64,000 nucleotides of DNA from Bolinopsis microptera (GCF_026151205.1 NC_087081.1:11657113-11721112); one strand, 5' to 3'. Shown: positions 8,981 through 23,600, numbered from the stretch's first letter. The notes: generated from the letters alone by a model not told the origin. Program-made: numbers and translations.

Positions 8981-11900
8981 CATTACGTCTTCATAGCTTG
9001 GTACATTCTCTACGCCATACTAGTGTATGTACTAAGAGCGCCAACTTGTGGGTGAGATTTTATTTCTCAAAACCCAACATATTATACACCATTGGAAAGG
9101 TCTCATTGAGTAGAGTCATATGGTACCAAGTTTTGGGTAAATGGCTGCTCCTAGCGGAAGTTATAACCCGTCAAAGTCCCAAAATGATCAATTAGAAAAT
9201 GGGGCGGGACATCGTGTTCTTAAATTTTTTTTACGAAATTTTTTTACAGAATATGTTAATCACATTTTGTTACACAAGATTTGCTGTATGCCGTAATTTT
9301 AATTTTCCGATATTGGAATCAAAAATAATTTTTATTTGGGTTTAAAATTTACGCCCAACGCCCCCGCAGTTAAAAAATCGAAATTAAAAAATTTAAAAAA
9401 CCAAAATTTTTTTGTTGCCCAAATTTTTTTTTCTCATATCAAATAGGGCCCCTAAAAACTTTTGGGCCCCGAATTTCTTTTTTTTGCCCCCACATACATT
9501 AGCTTTAAGGGGCCTCAAGGCCAAAACCGAATTTTTTATTTTGGGATAGTTTTGTTTTGTTCCCACATTGAAAATGCAGATTTCTAAAAAACTTGAAGGG
9601 AAATTTAATAAACTGAGTTAGTTTTTAACTGCTTTTTTGCGCGAGGGCTGGAGACAAACAAAACTTGTTTATTTAAAAAATAAGCTTAGTGATCAGGATT
9701 TTTGCTAAAATTAAAATTTTCCTTTTACACTCTTTTTATTTCGGGACGGGATTTAACGTTTTTAAACACTTTATCAGATCATTAAATCATCCCTTCATCC
9801 CGAAATTAAAATTTAAACCCATTCAACCCCTTGTTAAAAACAAAAAAGGGACAGTATTCTGTTTTAGAAAAAATTTAGTACTTTCCAATCGAATTGAAAA
9901 TTCCCTTGGGTCCCCAAAAGGTGCACATTCTTTGATGCCCAAAACGCTTTCCCCCAACTCTAGATATCGCCCTTCAATAATGCCTAAAACCATTGCCAAA
10001 AAACAGCTGCTTTGAAATTGCTGGGGGTGTCCCCATTTATTTATTACCCTTAGTGAAGCTGAAATTTCGAACCGAAACCTTTTCTTAAAAATTTCTTAAA
10101 ATGCAGGTTTTTGAATTTGAAGAAAATTTTTTTCAATTAATCTTTTTCCTGGGTAGAAACGCCCCCAAAACTTATTAATTGTTTATTCAATTTAAAAAAA
10201 ATTTGGGAATTTAAAAATGAATTTCAAATATCATTAGTTTAGCTAACCCAAAATTTTTCCTTTTGGGGACAATTTTTCCCCACAAACATTATTGAAATGC
10301 TGATATAAAAAAAACCCAACCGATCCTAGGGGCGAAATATGTAATACTTTTTTTCAAGCTTAAATTAAACCTTTTTTTTAATTTCTTATAACTTAAACTG
10401 CTTTGGGCCACCTTAAATAATAAAAGATAACCTTTTACCAAGCGTTTTTGAAAAATGACAGTCCTATTTACCTTTACCATTTTACAATTTTTTTAAACAG
10501 TACCACCAACTTTTTAAATTTTTTCAACAAAAAAATTTTTTACAAATGAAAACCCATTAAAAAACCTAAAATGCTTGAAACAAACCACTTTTTTGATAGT
10601 TAACATTAAGATGGTTGATCCCTTTTTAATTCATTACATTGGATTTCCCCAAAACCTCAAAGTGGGGCTGAGATGGCCCCCTAAAGGGGGCGCACCTAGA
10701 GGGCGCGCCTGAGAGGGGGCCCGGGGTGAAAGGCAATAATAAATAATGTCGCCTTCCCGCACCAAAATTTCAAACGAATTAAACAATTGAAACTGCCCGA
10801 AAGGGCTGACTTTTATCATACTTTTCAAAAACCCCCAAACCTTTTCAAGCGCGCCACCCCCAAAATTACCATCTTGGGGGAACTCCACTGTTAATCATCT
10901 CTCCCAAGTTTTTTTACACCAACCCTTACATTGACTTTAAAAGGGTTGGTTTATTTTCAATAAAACCCTTTTAAACCCCTTTTTTTTGGAAATTTTTGGG
11001 GAAATTTTGGGTTTTGCACGTTTAATCCCCAAAAAGTTCCCTTAATTAATAATTTTTGAAACAAAATTCATTCAAAATCACTGTTTAATGCCATTGTTTT
11101 ATAAAAAATCACAAATAATGCCAATCATGTATCCGTCCCAATTTTTAAAAAGGCATAACCGGGCCTTAGTTGAAACAACGAACTTAAAGTTTGGGAAAGA
11201 TTTAAATTTACAAACCAAGCCCAAAAATTTCTAAAATTTTTGGATTTTCCCAAACCAAAACGCTAAATTTAGGTGAAAATAGTAAAAAAGAGGGATGTAC
11301 CCCCTTACAATCTCCCCAATGAAAAAAAAACCTTTATTTATTTTTGAAACCTAACATCGTTTTTTTTTTATCATTTCATGAAGGGTCAAAGGGGTTTAAA
11401 AATGAAAATTTTGACAGCTTTTGTTTTTTCAGCAGAAAATTTTCCCCCAATTGGCATTTCAAACGGGGTTTTTCTGCAATTTTTTTCAAACACATAAAAC
11501 AAATTTGATCCCCAAAATTTCTCTCCTTATCCTCCTTGGGGAACCAAAAATAAAACTTTTCTCCCAATCTCTCAAATCTTCTTCACTACAACTTTAATTT
11601 CCCCAAAAAAATTTTTTTCTTCAATTTTCTGCCTGAAATGGAGACAAGCGGGGGGAAGGGGTTTCCTCGCTTTTTTTGCGGTTCCTGACACTGATTTTTC
11701 CATTTTTTCATTTCCTCTACCTTTTAAAATTCGGGGAAAATTACCAAAATTTTAAACCCAAATCCCCAAAAAACGCAAAAAAAATTGCTTTATTTTAAAC
11801 GCCTTTTTTTGGTTTCTTTGAACTTCTCGAATGTATTTCACTACTTCATAAAAGTTTTTTTTCCCTTCTTTAAACCTAAAACCCAAAATTCCCAAAGATA

Positions 11901-14900
11901 AAAAAAAAGGGCATCTAAAAGGCGGGTTAAAAAATTTTATTTTGACTCCCTTAAGAGTCTAATCCCTCTTATTCCATAACTACCCCACAATTGTATAGCA
12001 ACCGGACACAATACAGATAAGTCCGAATTATACAAAAAAAAATTAAAAATTAAAAAATGTGAAAAATCAAAGTTTTCATTTTTTATTTCCCCCGGAAAAC
12101 ATAAATTTCCCCCTCCGCAAGAATGGCCCCCAAATTTAATTTTTTAAACAGTCCCGGAGCTAGAAAAAAGATTTCCCATATAAGTGTTTACGAATTTTTA
12201 ACTGGGATCTTAGCTTTAAGCAAAAAAGGTTCCCAAGAGCTAAGAATGACAGGGATGTTTAGAAAATTTTTCGAGGGGACCCCGGTTTTATAACCCCCCG
12301 GATTTTTTGAAAAACTGAATTTAAAGCAAAATTTTTTAAAATTTTAATAAAAAAAAAACATTTAAAGGGCAAGTGCCAATTTTTTGGGGTAAGCTGTGCT
12401 TGTGCTTTTTATCAGTTGGGGAAATACCAAATTTTTAATTTAAGGTTAATGGGTTTTTTTTAAAGCTAAAACCCTTCCCAAAAAGGCTGAACCCCGGGCC
12501 CCGGGCTATACCGGGGGTGCCGGCACTCCTTTCCACCCCCGGCCCAAAAAAAAACAGTCCCGGTCGACCCTTTGGTTGACACGGGGGGAAAATAATTTTT
12601 TTTTCTGATTTTGGTCAAAGAGCGTACTGTATAAAATAAACCCAAACACATTTTTATACCCACCCATTTATACTTGTAAACCATAGTCCATCCCCACAAA
12701 TTTGGGGAAACCCAAATTTCCCTTGCGGAAAAAACCATTGTTTCCAAAGGGCCAAAGGGGGCCAAAAATAAAACTCTGATTTACCGCACTATTTATTTTC
12801 CCCAAACTGTACTGTAAGTGGGGGTTTTAAACTTATATATTATCACAAAAAACCCCCCGGCTAAAATTCCATCCTAATTTTAAAAGTAAATCCATTTTTT
12901 TAAAAAATAATGTTTATTTTCTATCACCTCTTATCAGAAATACGGGGCAAAATAGTATACGTAAACATATAAAAATAGTGCAGATGCTACATAAGTTAAA
13001 TTTTTCATTTTAAAGGGTTTTTACCAGTTTTACGCTCAAAACCTTATGGTAGGGGAAACCATATAGTGATAGTTTGCCCACCCTAATGGGGGTTTTTAAA
13101 ATCACGTGTTTCATGCTTTTTTTATATTTTTTCAGCTTTATTTTCAAAAAATTAAATGCCCTCATTTTAAACAAAAAAAAAATTCCAAAAAAAAAAAAAA
13201 AATTTGGTTTTTAGGGTTTTAATTTAAATTATTTTAACCCGGAAATTTTTTATTAAGATATTTTTAATTTAAATACTTTTTAAAATTTCCGTTATTTTGT
13301 TTAAGTAAAATTTGTTTTTTAAAAACCCAAAAAATTTCAGGTGTTAAAACCCTGGAGCAAGACACTTTACAAACGAGGGCGTTCGTGCGATCTTTGCAAT
13401 TTACTGCTGACTATTTTCCCTTTTGTTGCCTCAATTCGGGTGATGAACACCAATTAAAAATCAATCGTTTTAATTTCCCCAGGATATTACGTTTGGGTTT
13501 AAAAAGGGCCCAAACCCCCTTGATTTAAGTTATTCATTTTTTTTTTAATAAATAACGCCATTTTTTTTTTTTTCCTGATCTTTTATTAAAGCCTTTTAAA
13601 ACTTCATTTTATTTTTAAATGCTGCGATTTTTACTTTATTTTATATACATTTTGGACAAATTTAATAATTTTGGGAATTTAAAATTTTTTTAAATTTTTT
13701 AAAATATTTGAAAATTTCGCCATATTTTTTTAAAATTGTTTTACATACCCAATAACAAACCCCATATGAAAAGAATTTTTTTTCCCTTGTTGGTGTACAA
13801 CCACCCCCGTGCAAAAGTAAACCCGGGCGGAGACTTGCCCCTGCACGTGTTAAAAATTTTAGCTAATTTTCAAATCTTTTACTGTTGATTTTTAGAGTTT
13901 TTCCTACAAATAATAGCAAAATTTTGGGTTGGTTTTAAATTTTATATCAAAAAAAAATTTGGATTTTTATTTCCCCCCGGACAAGGGAATTTTCTATATT
14001 TTCTTTAGATTTAAAATAAAGGTGAACAATTTATAGGGTAACAATTGGGGGATTTTTAAAAAAAAAAGGGAAAAAAACCCCATTTTTTTCGAAACTGAAT
14101 TTCTAAATTTTCCCAAAAATAAATTTACTAAATTTTTCTGAAAAAATCCCCAAAATTTTCTTTTCCCCCCCATAATTTCGACCCCCGCAAATTTAAGATC
14201 CCTAAATATTCTTTAAAGGGTTATGCACCAAAAATACGAGGAATCAAACATTAAACTTCCGTTAAAATTATCGAAATATCACGAACATCTTCTAGACCGG
14301 CAAAAAGAAATCAAAAAAAAATGATGCAAATTCATCTTGTAAATTTTACTGAATTACAAGTACGAAACACTCCCCTTTCCCGAAAAAATTCGGGGCTAAG
14401 AAATTGGAAAAAATAATACCTATAAAACTAAAATTTTAATACTCCCCTATTAGGGATATTTAACCGGGCAGCATTAAAAAGCAAATTTTTTAATTTTAAA
14501 ATTTTAAAAAAAATCCTCGATGTTTTGGGGGTACTTCACATACATTCATACCCTAAAAAATTTTAAATAAACCCCAAAAACTCGTTCTATTAAAAAACGG
14601 GCAGAACATTGGACAACAGGGCCCTAAATGGGGCACCCCCCCACCATTTCAATAATTTTTGTTTGGTTTAAATTAAATTTAAATTTTGAAAGTGGGAATT
14701 ACCTAAAATCTCTACCAAAAATTTAAATTCCCCAAATTTTAAATAGTTAATTTTTTATTTCAGAATAAGTTTGATTTACATTCGAACAAAAAAAGAGAAA
14801 CAAAACCCGGCATTTCTTTCGCTGCTCGGGGGAGCCTTCCTTGATTTTGTTAAGGGGGTTTCAAAACTTTATATTTTTCCCGGAAATTTGGGAAAATTTT

Positions 14901-17308
14901 CAGGTGGTTTTAAAGGGTTTTTTGAAAAAAAGAAGATGATTTTACCAAATTTGTGAACTTAGCAAAAAGTTTAAATAGGGTGGAGGAGGTTTTTTTACTT
15001 TTTAACCCAAAAAACGAAAGATTTTTCGTAAGCGTAAATTTGGCCACAAAATTTTTTTTACCCTTTAGGGGCTCTTTTTTTTATAGATTATTATAAATTA
15101 ATGGGTTTTAAATTTCCCTAAAAAAAATTTGAAAAAACCGGGGTTTTGACATCTTTACCCACTCAGGCCACCCCAGGCCACGCCCAAACCCCCAAAAATT
15201 TCGAAATCCCAAACCCCCAAAACAAAATGGAAAACTTTAAAACCCCCTTTTATGGATTTAGGTCCGGGGAAATTTTGGGAAAATTTTTTGGATGTTAAAA
15301 AGTTTTTCCCCCCAACCCCTCAGAAAGACCGATTTCCCACCTTTTTGAACACTCAGGCCCCCCAGGGGCCCCCCCAAACCCCAAATTTTCTGAAACCAGG
15401 GCCAAAACAAGAATGAAAACTTTTAAACCCTTAAAGGGGAATTTATTTCCGGGGATTTTTTGGGAAAATGGTTTGGTGGTTGATAGGAAATACCCGACCC
15501 CAACAACCCCAAAAAAAACAATTTTTGGAAAGTCTTAACCCCCTCAAAGGGCCCCTCCCCGGAAAAAATTCGAAAATATTTTTAGGGGGTTTTAAATCCT
15601 TTAAAATCCCCTACAAAAACCCCCAAAAAAATTCAGGGAAACCTTCTGCTAAAGGGTTTCTCGGGAATTTTAACGCGCCAATTTTTAAAAATTTTTAGAA
15701 AGAAGCCGGCCCCAAAGCGGGAAAATCTTTTTAAAATTTTAAATTGTTACGGTTTAAAATTATTTGGGGGTTACTCTTAAAATGGAAAATTTAAATTACG
15801 GAATAAAGAAATTTTTTAAAAAATGTGTTTTTTTAAAAAATTTTTTTTAAAAAAAATGTTGGCCCAATTTTTTTAAATTTTTAAAATTTGGGAGGAATTT
15901 AAGGGAATTAAGCAAAATTTAAAAAAAATTTGGTTTAAAAAAAATTAAAAAAAATGGGAAAATTTAAATTTTTATATGTTTTGGGGTTTTTTAGACATTT
16001 TAAATATAAATTGGGGGTTTGTAATTAATATTAAGTAAAATTTTATATTTTTTGGGGAGCAAAATGAAGAGTTTTGGTTTGGAAAAGGTTTTTGAAATTT
16101 TTTGGGGGTGAAAAATTTTTTTTGGGAAAAATTTTGGGGCCGGAAAATTTTTGGAATTTTTTGGGTAAAAGTTTTTAATTTTAATTTGTTTTAAATTGTT
16201 TTTGTTTTAAAATTTAAAAAAAAAAATTGTTGAAAAATTTTAAAAAGATTTTTGGGAAAGTATTTGGAGGGAAAATTTTTTTTTATGAATCTTAAGTTTT
16301 TTGCTCTCATAATTTTTGAAAAAAAATTGGTTTTTTTATTTAAGGGGTTTGTTTATTTTGAACTATTAATTTAAAAAATTTTTTTTTATTTAGAAAATTT
16401 TTTTGGTTTTGGGGAATTAATAATTCCCATTTAAAAAGGAATTTTTGTTTTAAAAAATTTAAAAATAAAAGGGGGAAAAATTTTTTTTTTAAAAATTTTT
16501 TGGATTGATGTTTGGTTTTAAGGTTTGGGGTTTGGTGAAAATAAAAGATTGTTGGGTTTTTTTTTAAAAAAAATTTTTTTAAAAAATTTTTAAAAATTTT
16601 TAAATTTTGTTTTAAATAATTTTAGGGTTTTGGGGAAAGGGGTGAATTTGGGGAAAATTTAGGAAAGGTTTTTTAAGGAAGTTTTAAAATTTTTTTTTTA
16701 AAAAAATTTTTTTGGGAAAAAACTTTTGGTTTTTGTAATGGGTTTTTTTTAAAAATTTTTTATTGGTTTAAAAATTTAAAAAGTTTGAAAAGGGGGTTTT
16801 AGTTTTTTGAAAAATTAAAATTTTATTAATTTTAAAATTTTTTTTGGGTTTTGGTTTTTGGGGGGGGGAAAATTTTTAAAAAGTTTTTTGGAAAAAGGTG
16901 TTTTTGAAAAGGATTTTTTGGGGAAAAATTTGGGGGTTTTTTTTTAGAAATTTGGGTTTAAAAATTTTTTAATTTTTTGGTTTTTGGGAAGGGTTAGTAA
17001 AAAATTTTTTGGGTTTTTAAATTTGTGGTTGGGGGTTATTTTAAAAAGGGGTTTGGGTTTGAATAAATTTTGTTTATAAATTTTACATGGGAAAAAAATT
17101 AAAAAGGGGTTTCCGTGTATTATTTTGGTTTAGTTTAAAAAAAACCCTTCAAACTTTCCAATCTATACCGGGGTCTGAATTTAAGGCCCTTTTTACCCCT
17201 AAAAATTAAAAACCCCGGTGTTGCTTAAATCGATTTCCCCACAGGGGGTTTTTTTAAAATGTGCACCCTTTTTTCACTCTCGCAAAACCCCAAGAGGTGG
17301 TATTTTAA

Positions 17309-17309
<1 letters not shown>

Positions 17310-17371
<62 letters not shown>
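17310..17371 (+). repeat. Poly-G run
   Basis: An unbroken G run of about 60 bases within the low-quality tract. Length and context suggest a sequencing or consensus artefact. Confidence 0.8.
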
Positions 17372-17375
<4 letters not shown>

Positions 17376-18917
17376 AAAGGGAAAGGGGGTGAAATAACCT
17401 TCCATCTTTCCCTTGGGCGGGTTTTTTATTGGAAAGGAAAAGCCCCCCTTTTGTTTCTTTTTCCATAATTTTCAAAAAAACCACCCTAAGGGATTTTTAA
17501 GGGGGTTTTGACGGGGAAGAATTGGGAAAAGTATTAAAATATAGATTTGAGGGAAAGGGGGGTACTGGGGTGTTGGCTAGCATGTTTGGCAAACGGGAGC
17601 TACACGGGGGGTTTTATTGGGGGGTTTATTTTTAATGGGCCAAAAAGTGCCAATTAAATTTTTAAATTTTTCAAATTTTGGGCAGTGTAAACCCGGGGTA
17701 TCAGGGAAAACCCCGACACAGGCAGGAGTACGGGAAAGAACAGTGGGAAGGTACATCCAACCGTAAAACGCCGACTAAACTAAATTTTAAATGAACTGAT
17801 GGGAAGGGTTGGGGGGGTGCTAAAAAAAAGGGCAAAACGTACTAAAAATAAAAAAAGGAAAACTAAAAAAGGGTGGGGTTTAACCAAAAAAAATTTTAAT
17901 CTGTCCCCCACCACCCCTGTGAAAAGCGAGTACCCAAGGGTTTATCACTAACCTAAAGCCTAAACGGAAAAAAAGGGGGTAAAAAGACTCACTTTTTTTT
18001 CAAAAAAAACCGTACGGAAGGGCCCGGTTTGCCTTTTATAAGAAGATCCATGAAGTAATTCAGGGAGGGAAAAAGGTTTATATAAAGGGTTTCCCCGGGG
18101 GTCAAAAAAGGGGGGGGCAGTCACTCTTTTTTCCCCAAAAATTTTGAAAGAAAACCCGTTAAGCTTTCCGGGCGGGACTTTAAAAGGGTTTGGATAGCTT
18201 TTATTGGGGGTTTCTTCCACCCACCCCCTTTTCGGGTTGAAAAAAAAATTTTTCCCCCCCCAAACCCCTTTTTCCCAAAAATTTCAGTTTTCCCGAGCAG
18301 GAAAATCTTCCCCCTCCCCTTCCCTTTTAACCAAACAAAAATCCCGGTTTCCCCGCTAAACCCCCCCCCTCCTCCTCTGCAGGGCCACAAACTTATCTCT
18401 TCTTTGGTTTTACTGTTTCAACTGTAAACACTTTTTCGGGTTTTTTTGGGAGAAACTCCTGGGACTGTAGCTCTGTGTTCCCAACCTAACAAACCCTGGT
18501 TTTACCCCGCCCCTTTTAAACGCCCAAAAACTTTAAGAAAATTTAGTTTTCCCCAAACCCCTTTTTTGGGCCCTTAAAAATAACCAACTCCCCAAAAAAC
18601 CCCCCCTGGAGCTACTTCTGCACATCCCTGCTAGCACCACCCCCGCACCACCAATTTTTAAATAAAACCAAAGCTATTTCTTTAAACAACTTTTCAATGC
18701 AACCCCCAACCCCTAAACCCCGACCCCTTTGGGAATGACAATTTTGGGGGTTAATTTGGAAGGTTAAAAAAAGGGGATCCCCCCAAAAACGAAGGGCAGG
18801 CCCGGCCAAAAATTCCCCCCCCAACCCTAAACCCAAAAAACCCCGCCCCCCCCCCAATGGAATTAAAAAAATTAAAAAAATAAACCCCCCCTTTCCCGGC
18901 CCTTCCTAAAAAAAAAC

Positions 18918-18923
18918 CCCCTC

Positions 18924-18956
<33 letters not shown>

Positions 18957-18959
18957 TAA

Positions 18960-19000
<41 letters not shown>

Positions 19001-19016
19001 CCCCCCCCCCCCCCCT

Positions 19017-19072
<56 letters not shown>

Positions 19073-19082
19073 TTTCCCCCCC
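18918..19082 (+). repeat. Poly-C tract
   Basis: Roughly 165 bases of nearly pure C with a few AAAATAAAA and TTG interruptions. The glycine-rich minus-strand frames here are artefacts. Confidence 0.8.
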
Positions 19083-20365
19083 CCCCCCCAAAAATGACAA
19101 AAATGCCCCCCCCCCCCCCCCCCCCATTTTAAAAAGGGAAACCCCCTTGGTTGGGGGGGAAAAAATTCCCCTTTCCTTTGCCAACTGGTTTTAATTTTAG
19201 AGGTAAAAAAGGTCCGGTACATTCCCAAAAACCCGGGAAAGATTGGGAAATTGACAGAGGTTTTGATCATTTAACAATAAAATGAAAACACGGGAAAATC
19301 GGTTGCGATCTTTTTTTTGGGCCTTTTTTTGCTGTTTCTTTAGGGGGGTTTGGTTTTAAACCCGTTAAAAGTAAAATTTGTTTATTTAAAAATCTAAATT
19401 TGGGGGGGTTTTAACCCTTTTTTAGGGCCCGCCCTTTTCCCCTAACTATTTCCCAATTTCAAATTTGGGCGAGATTTACTGAACTCCCAAATTCCCAAAT
19501 ATTTATGATTTTAGTATTCCCCCCAAAAAACTTCCCAATTTTTTCCCGCAAAGCTTTTTTTTCCACGTTTTTACAATTTTTATCACTTTTGGGGGGAAAA
19601 AAAAAAATTTTCCCAAAATTTTTTAAACCTTTTTTTTTTTAAACTCGAAAAAAAAAATTTTTAAATGAAAAATTTTTGAAGTTTTTCTAAAAAACTAAAA
19701 TTTCTCCGTGTTTCAAAAAAGATTTAAACATTTTTTTTTTTTTTAAAAAAACCAATTTAAAAAATTTTTTTACTTTTTTTTTGATTAACTTTAAATTTGG
19801 GAATTTATTTCCCAAATTAAACTGATTGTCCTTTTTAAAAATTTTTGATACCAAAAATTTTTCCCTTGATTAAAAATTTAAAAATTCTAGTTTTAAATTT
19901 GGGGCCCTTTTTTGGGGTTTTACAACTAAAAAAATTTTGGGAAACCCCAAAAGGGGGGACAAAGGGGAAAAAAAAAGGGGAAAAGGGGTTTCCGTTTAAT
20001 ACAAAATTGGCAACAAGTCAATTTTGTTTGTAGGGGCCCAACTACCATATTCCGTTGGGGAAAATTTCCCTTTTGAACCCTTCAATTCCAAAGGAATGCC
20101 CCAAACCCCTTTTCCCCCCTTTAACTAAAAAAATAACTTTAAACCCGGAATCTATGTAAAAAAATTTGGGCCGTCCAGTGTCCTTCATAATTTGCAAGAA
20201 AAAAAACCTTTTTTTTGCTCAACATTTTTGTCCCCCTTTTTTTCTCTGATAGTAGAAAAAACCTTGGGGGGTATCAAAATTCGAGGGGGAAAAAGTTGTG
20301 GGCTTTTGGAAAAAAACAAAATCCGTTTCAACGAAATCTTATTCTTAAAAACCGTCCCTTTTTTT

Positions 20366-20646
20366 TTATTTTCCCCCCTGCTTACATTTTTGCTGGGAGA
20401 TAGACGGGAGAGTATGCACTTGGCTATTATATTCATGACAAAATAAGAGCTCATACACCAACGGGTTAGAGAATCTGATAGAAATACCTCCTACTTTCCC
20501 TACGTATTTATTATAGAACGATACCACAATCCTTTTATCTCCTGTTACTCTCTTAGGACTAGAAGTTTTCAGGTGCAGGTCAAACTTGTTCAGGTCAGCT
20601 GTCACACCTTCCCAGCTTATATCTGGCGGACGTTTCCAACTTAAAT
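20366..20646 (-). CDS. Exon start of a fourth novel domain (D4), incomplete
   Basis: Acceptor ...CGAACAG at 20647-20653, phase 1. The frame reads W-K-R-P-P...DLHLKT...[11 protein letters not shown]...[17 protein letters not shown], aligning with the first half of D1 and D2 ([34 protein letters not shown]). It then runs into the homopolymer-damaged region, so the second half and the donor cannot be seen. Confidence 0.6.
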
Positions 20647-23600
20647 CTGTTCGGTTGTCAGTTTCCTCACCTAGAATGAAATCACGGTCACTTAAAGCTT
20701 TTTACAATTCTTTCACAATTGGTTTTGTAAACCTACAGTTTGAGGACCTAATTGCTTCATTTTAGGGCAATTTTTGCTCTCTAGGTTATTTGTAATTTTG
20801 CTTCCTATATTAGAGCTTAACAACGTGGTATACTGCGTCATATCACGTGATATAGGAGCTCAGGACCCCAAAATTAAGTTTTCCCTTTTGAAACGGGGTA
20901 GTGGGGCTATTTAAAGGAAATACGCCCCCCTTTCATCAAAAGGGCGAAGATTAATCTAATCAACTTAAAAAATCAATTCCAAAATTTTAGGGCAACCCCC
21001 CTTTAAGAATCATAGTTTCACAGAAACAAAACTCAAATCTGAAAGTTTGAAGGACATTTGTCAAGAAATTGTTTTTAAAAGAGTAGAGTACCCAAATTAA
21101 AAAAAAAAGCCCTGACCAAATCCCAACCCAACTGTTTTATGGGATCACGAATGACAAAACAAACAAAACCCGCTAAAAAAATAAATATAAATTAAAAACT
21201 AAAGATTTTTTAATAATATAATTTTGAAAAAATAATAAACTTTTTTTTAATTTTTGATATAAAATAAAGCCTTAATCTTTTATTTTTTACTTTTTAAAAT
21301 CTGTCCCTTTAAAAAAAGCCTCTTCACTTGGTTTTAAAAACCACGAATGACAGCTCAGAAAACTAACATTTTAAATATTATCTCGCTTGGATATGGAGAG
21401 AAAGTCATCTTTCCACGGATCTTAGGATGAAAAGTCAAATACCAAAATTTTGGTTGCAAGCAAAAATTTTAGTCGACGAAAAAGATCTTAACAATTAATT
21501 TGTGTGCAAAAAATTTGGGCGAGAGGCCCACTCAAAATTTTCGTTGCCCAAATTTTTGGGAAATAAGGTATTAAGATCGACTCACCAATTCCTTCACACT
21601 GTAGAAACACGTTTTCACTATGACCACAATCGTGTGTTAATGAATATGAACATGAATTCCAATCACCACTGCTGCATGAAACATCATTCAGGGTAGTATC
21701 ATAATTTGACTGGATGTTCCACTTTCTACCAAATGTCCAACTCATTTGACCATTGTATCCCATTTTATGACAAATAGCGTCAGCTGAGTCATCATTGAAA
21801 ATATCATTACAAACTGTTCCTCCATTGCTGATCAGCAACCCAAGAACTCCAGCGCCAACATTATGACCATTCGTATCTATTAGCCTAAACGCTGCGAATT
21901 CATTTCATTAATGATATCAACTCTAAAATCTAAATGTTTAATGATTCGTTTATTACTCCCTCTCCCTCTCCCTCTCCCTCTCCCTCTCCCTCTCCCTCTC
22001 CCTCTCCCTCTCCTCTCCCTCTCCCTCTCCCTCTCCCTCTCCCTCTCCCTCTCCCTCTCCCTCTCCCTCTCCCTCTCCCTCTCCCTCTCCTCTCCCTCTC
22101 CCTCTCCCTCTCCCTCTCCCTCTCCCTCTCCCTCTCCCTCTCCTCTCCCTCTCCCTCTCCTCTCCCTCTCCCTCTCCCTCTCCCTCTCCCTCTCCCTCTC
22201 CCTCTCCCTCTCCCTCTCCCTCTCCCTCTCCCTCTCCCTCTCCTCTCCCTCTCCCTCTCCCTCTCCCTCTCCCTCTCCCTCTCCTCTCCTCTCCCTCTCC
22301 CTCTCCCTCTCCCTCTCCCTCTCCCTCTCCCTCTCCCTCTCCCTCTCCCTCTCCCTCTCCCTCTCCCTCTCCCTCTCCCTCTCCCTCTCCCTCTCCCTCT
22401 CCCTCTCCCTCTCCCTCTCCCTCTCCCTCTCCTCTCCTCTCCCTCTCCCTCTCCCTCTCCCTCTCCCTCTCCCTCTCCCTCTCCCTCTCCCTCTCCCTCT
22501 CCCTCTCCCTCTCCCTCTCCCTCTCCCTCTCCCTCTCCCTCTCCCTCTCCCTCTCCCTCTCCCTCTCCCTCTCCCTCTCCCTCTCCCTCTCCCTCTCCCT
22601 CTCCCTCTCCCTCTCCCTCTCCCTCTCCCTCTCCCTCTCCCTCTCCCTCTCCCTCTCCCTCTCCCTCTCCCTCTCCCTCTCCCTCTCCCTCTCCCTCTCC
22701 CTCTCCCTCTCCCTCTCCCTCTCCCTCTCCCTCTCCCTCTCCCTCTCCCTCTCCCTCTCCCTCTCCCTCTCCCTCTCCCTCTCCCTCTCCCTCTCCCTCT
22801 CCCTCTCCCTCTCCCTCTCCCTCTCCCTCTCCCTCTCCCTCTCCATAATAATAAGATTGACTCACCAATTCCATCACACTGTAGAAACATGTCTCCCATC
22901 ATAATTTGACTGCTTGTCCCACTTCCAACCGGATGTCCAACTCATTTGACCATTGTATCCCATTTTACGACAAATAGCGTCAGCTGAGGAATCATTGAAA
23001 TCAATGGAGGGACAAACTGTTCCTCCATTGAAGATCAGCAACCCAAGAATTCCAGCGCCAACATTATGACCATCCGTATCTACTAAACTAAACCCTGCGA
23101 ATTCATTTCATTAATAATATCAACTCAAAATGTTTAGTGGTTCGTTTATTGATAAATAAATCCGGATTTTCAGAAACCATAGCCACCCACCCCCCCCCCC
23201 CCCTTCAGCGGTTTGTCGAAGGTCAAAAGTCAGTGTAAAAGTTGTGGCCTTAGAATTTTCATGAAGGTTCATTTTATTTCATTATGTGGCTTGTGTAAAT
23301 GAACCATTAATTCTTTCTTACGAATATACTCATTACTACAACAACAACAACAACATGGCGAACCTAGCAAGCTAGGAACGAGGGGCCGATTTCCTTTTCG
23401 TGTAGCGCTCGGCCACGTCCTTTCGGTACAGATTTCCCTGCAGCATAGTCGGGACGCTGGCCCAGGCATATGCACTCGTGTTATTTTCGCAGCTCTAATG
23501 AAAGCCACAACCATTTACACCATGGTTTGATGAGTGACGGCTGCCCTTCAGTTTTTGAGATTTTGGCCCAACGGGGATTCGAACTCGCAACCTCCAGGCC

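Larger units (their letters stand above)
9200..20180. other. Low-quality or degraded sequence, no supportable gene
   Basis: About 11 kb dominated by inflated homopolymers (runs of A, T, C or G of 4-10 bases every few positions), a ~60-base pure G run near 17310-17371 and poly-C tracts near 18920-19080. From about 15720 to 17140 cytosine is almost absent. Short ORFs here show no recognisable protein. The style fits unpolished long-read consensus or a damaged assembly patch better than biology. Similar texture returns at about 20880-21330. I call nothing inside it. Confidence 0.75.

Noticed and set aside
8881-9195. ORF with poly-His start
   Set aside because: A trinucleotide tract followed by non-conserved sequence, with no domain or splice evidence.
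18872-19270. Glycine-rich minus-strand ORFs
   Set aside because: They are read from poly-C runs in the low-quality tract.
21880-22909. ORFs of about 300 codons rich in Leu/Pro/Ser or Arg/Gly/Glu
   Set aside because: They are translations of the (CCCTCT)n array, open in nearly all frames because the unit has no stop codon.
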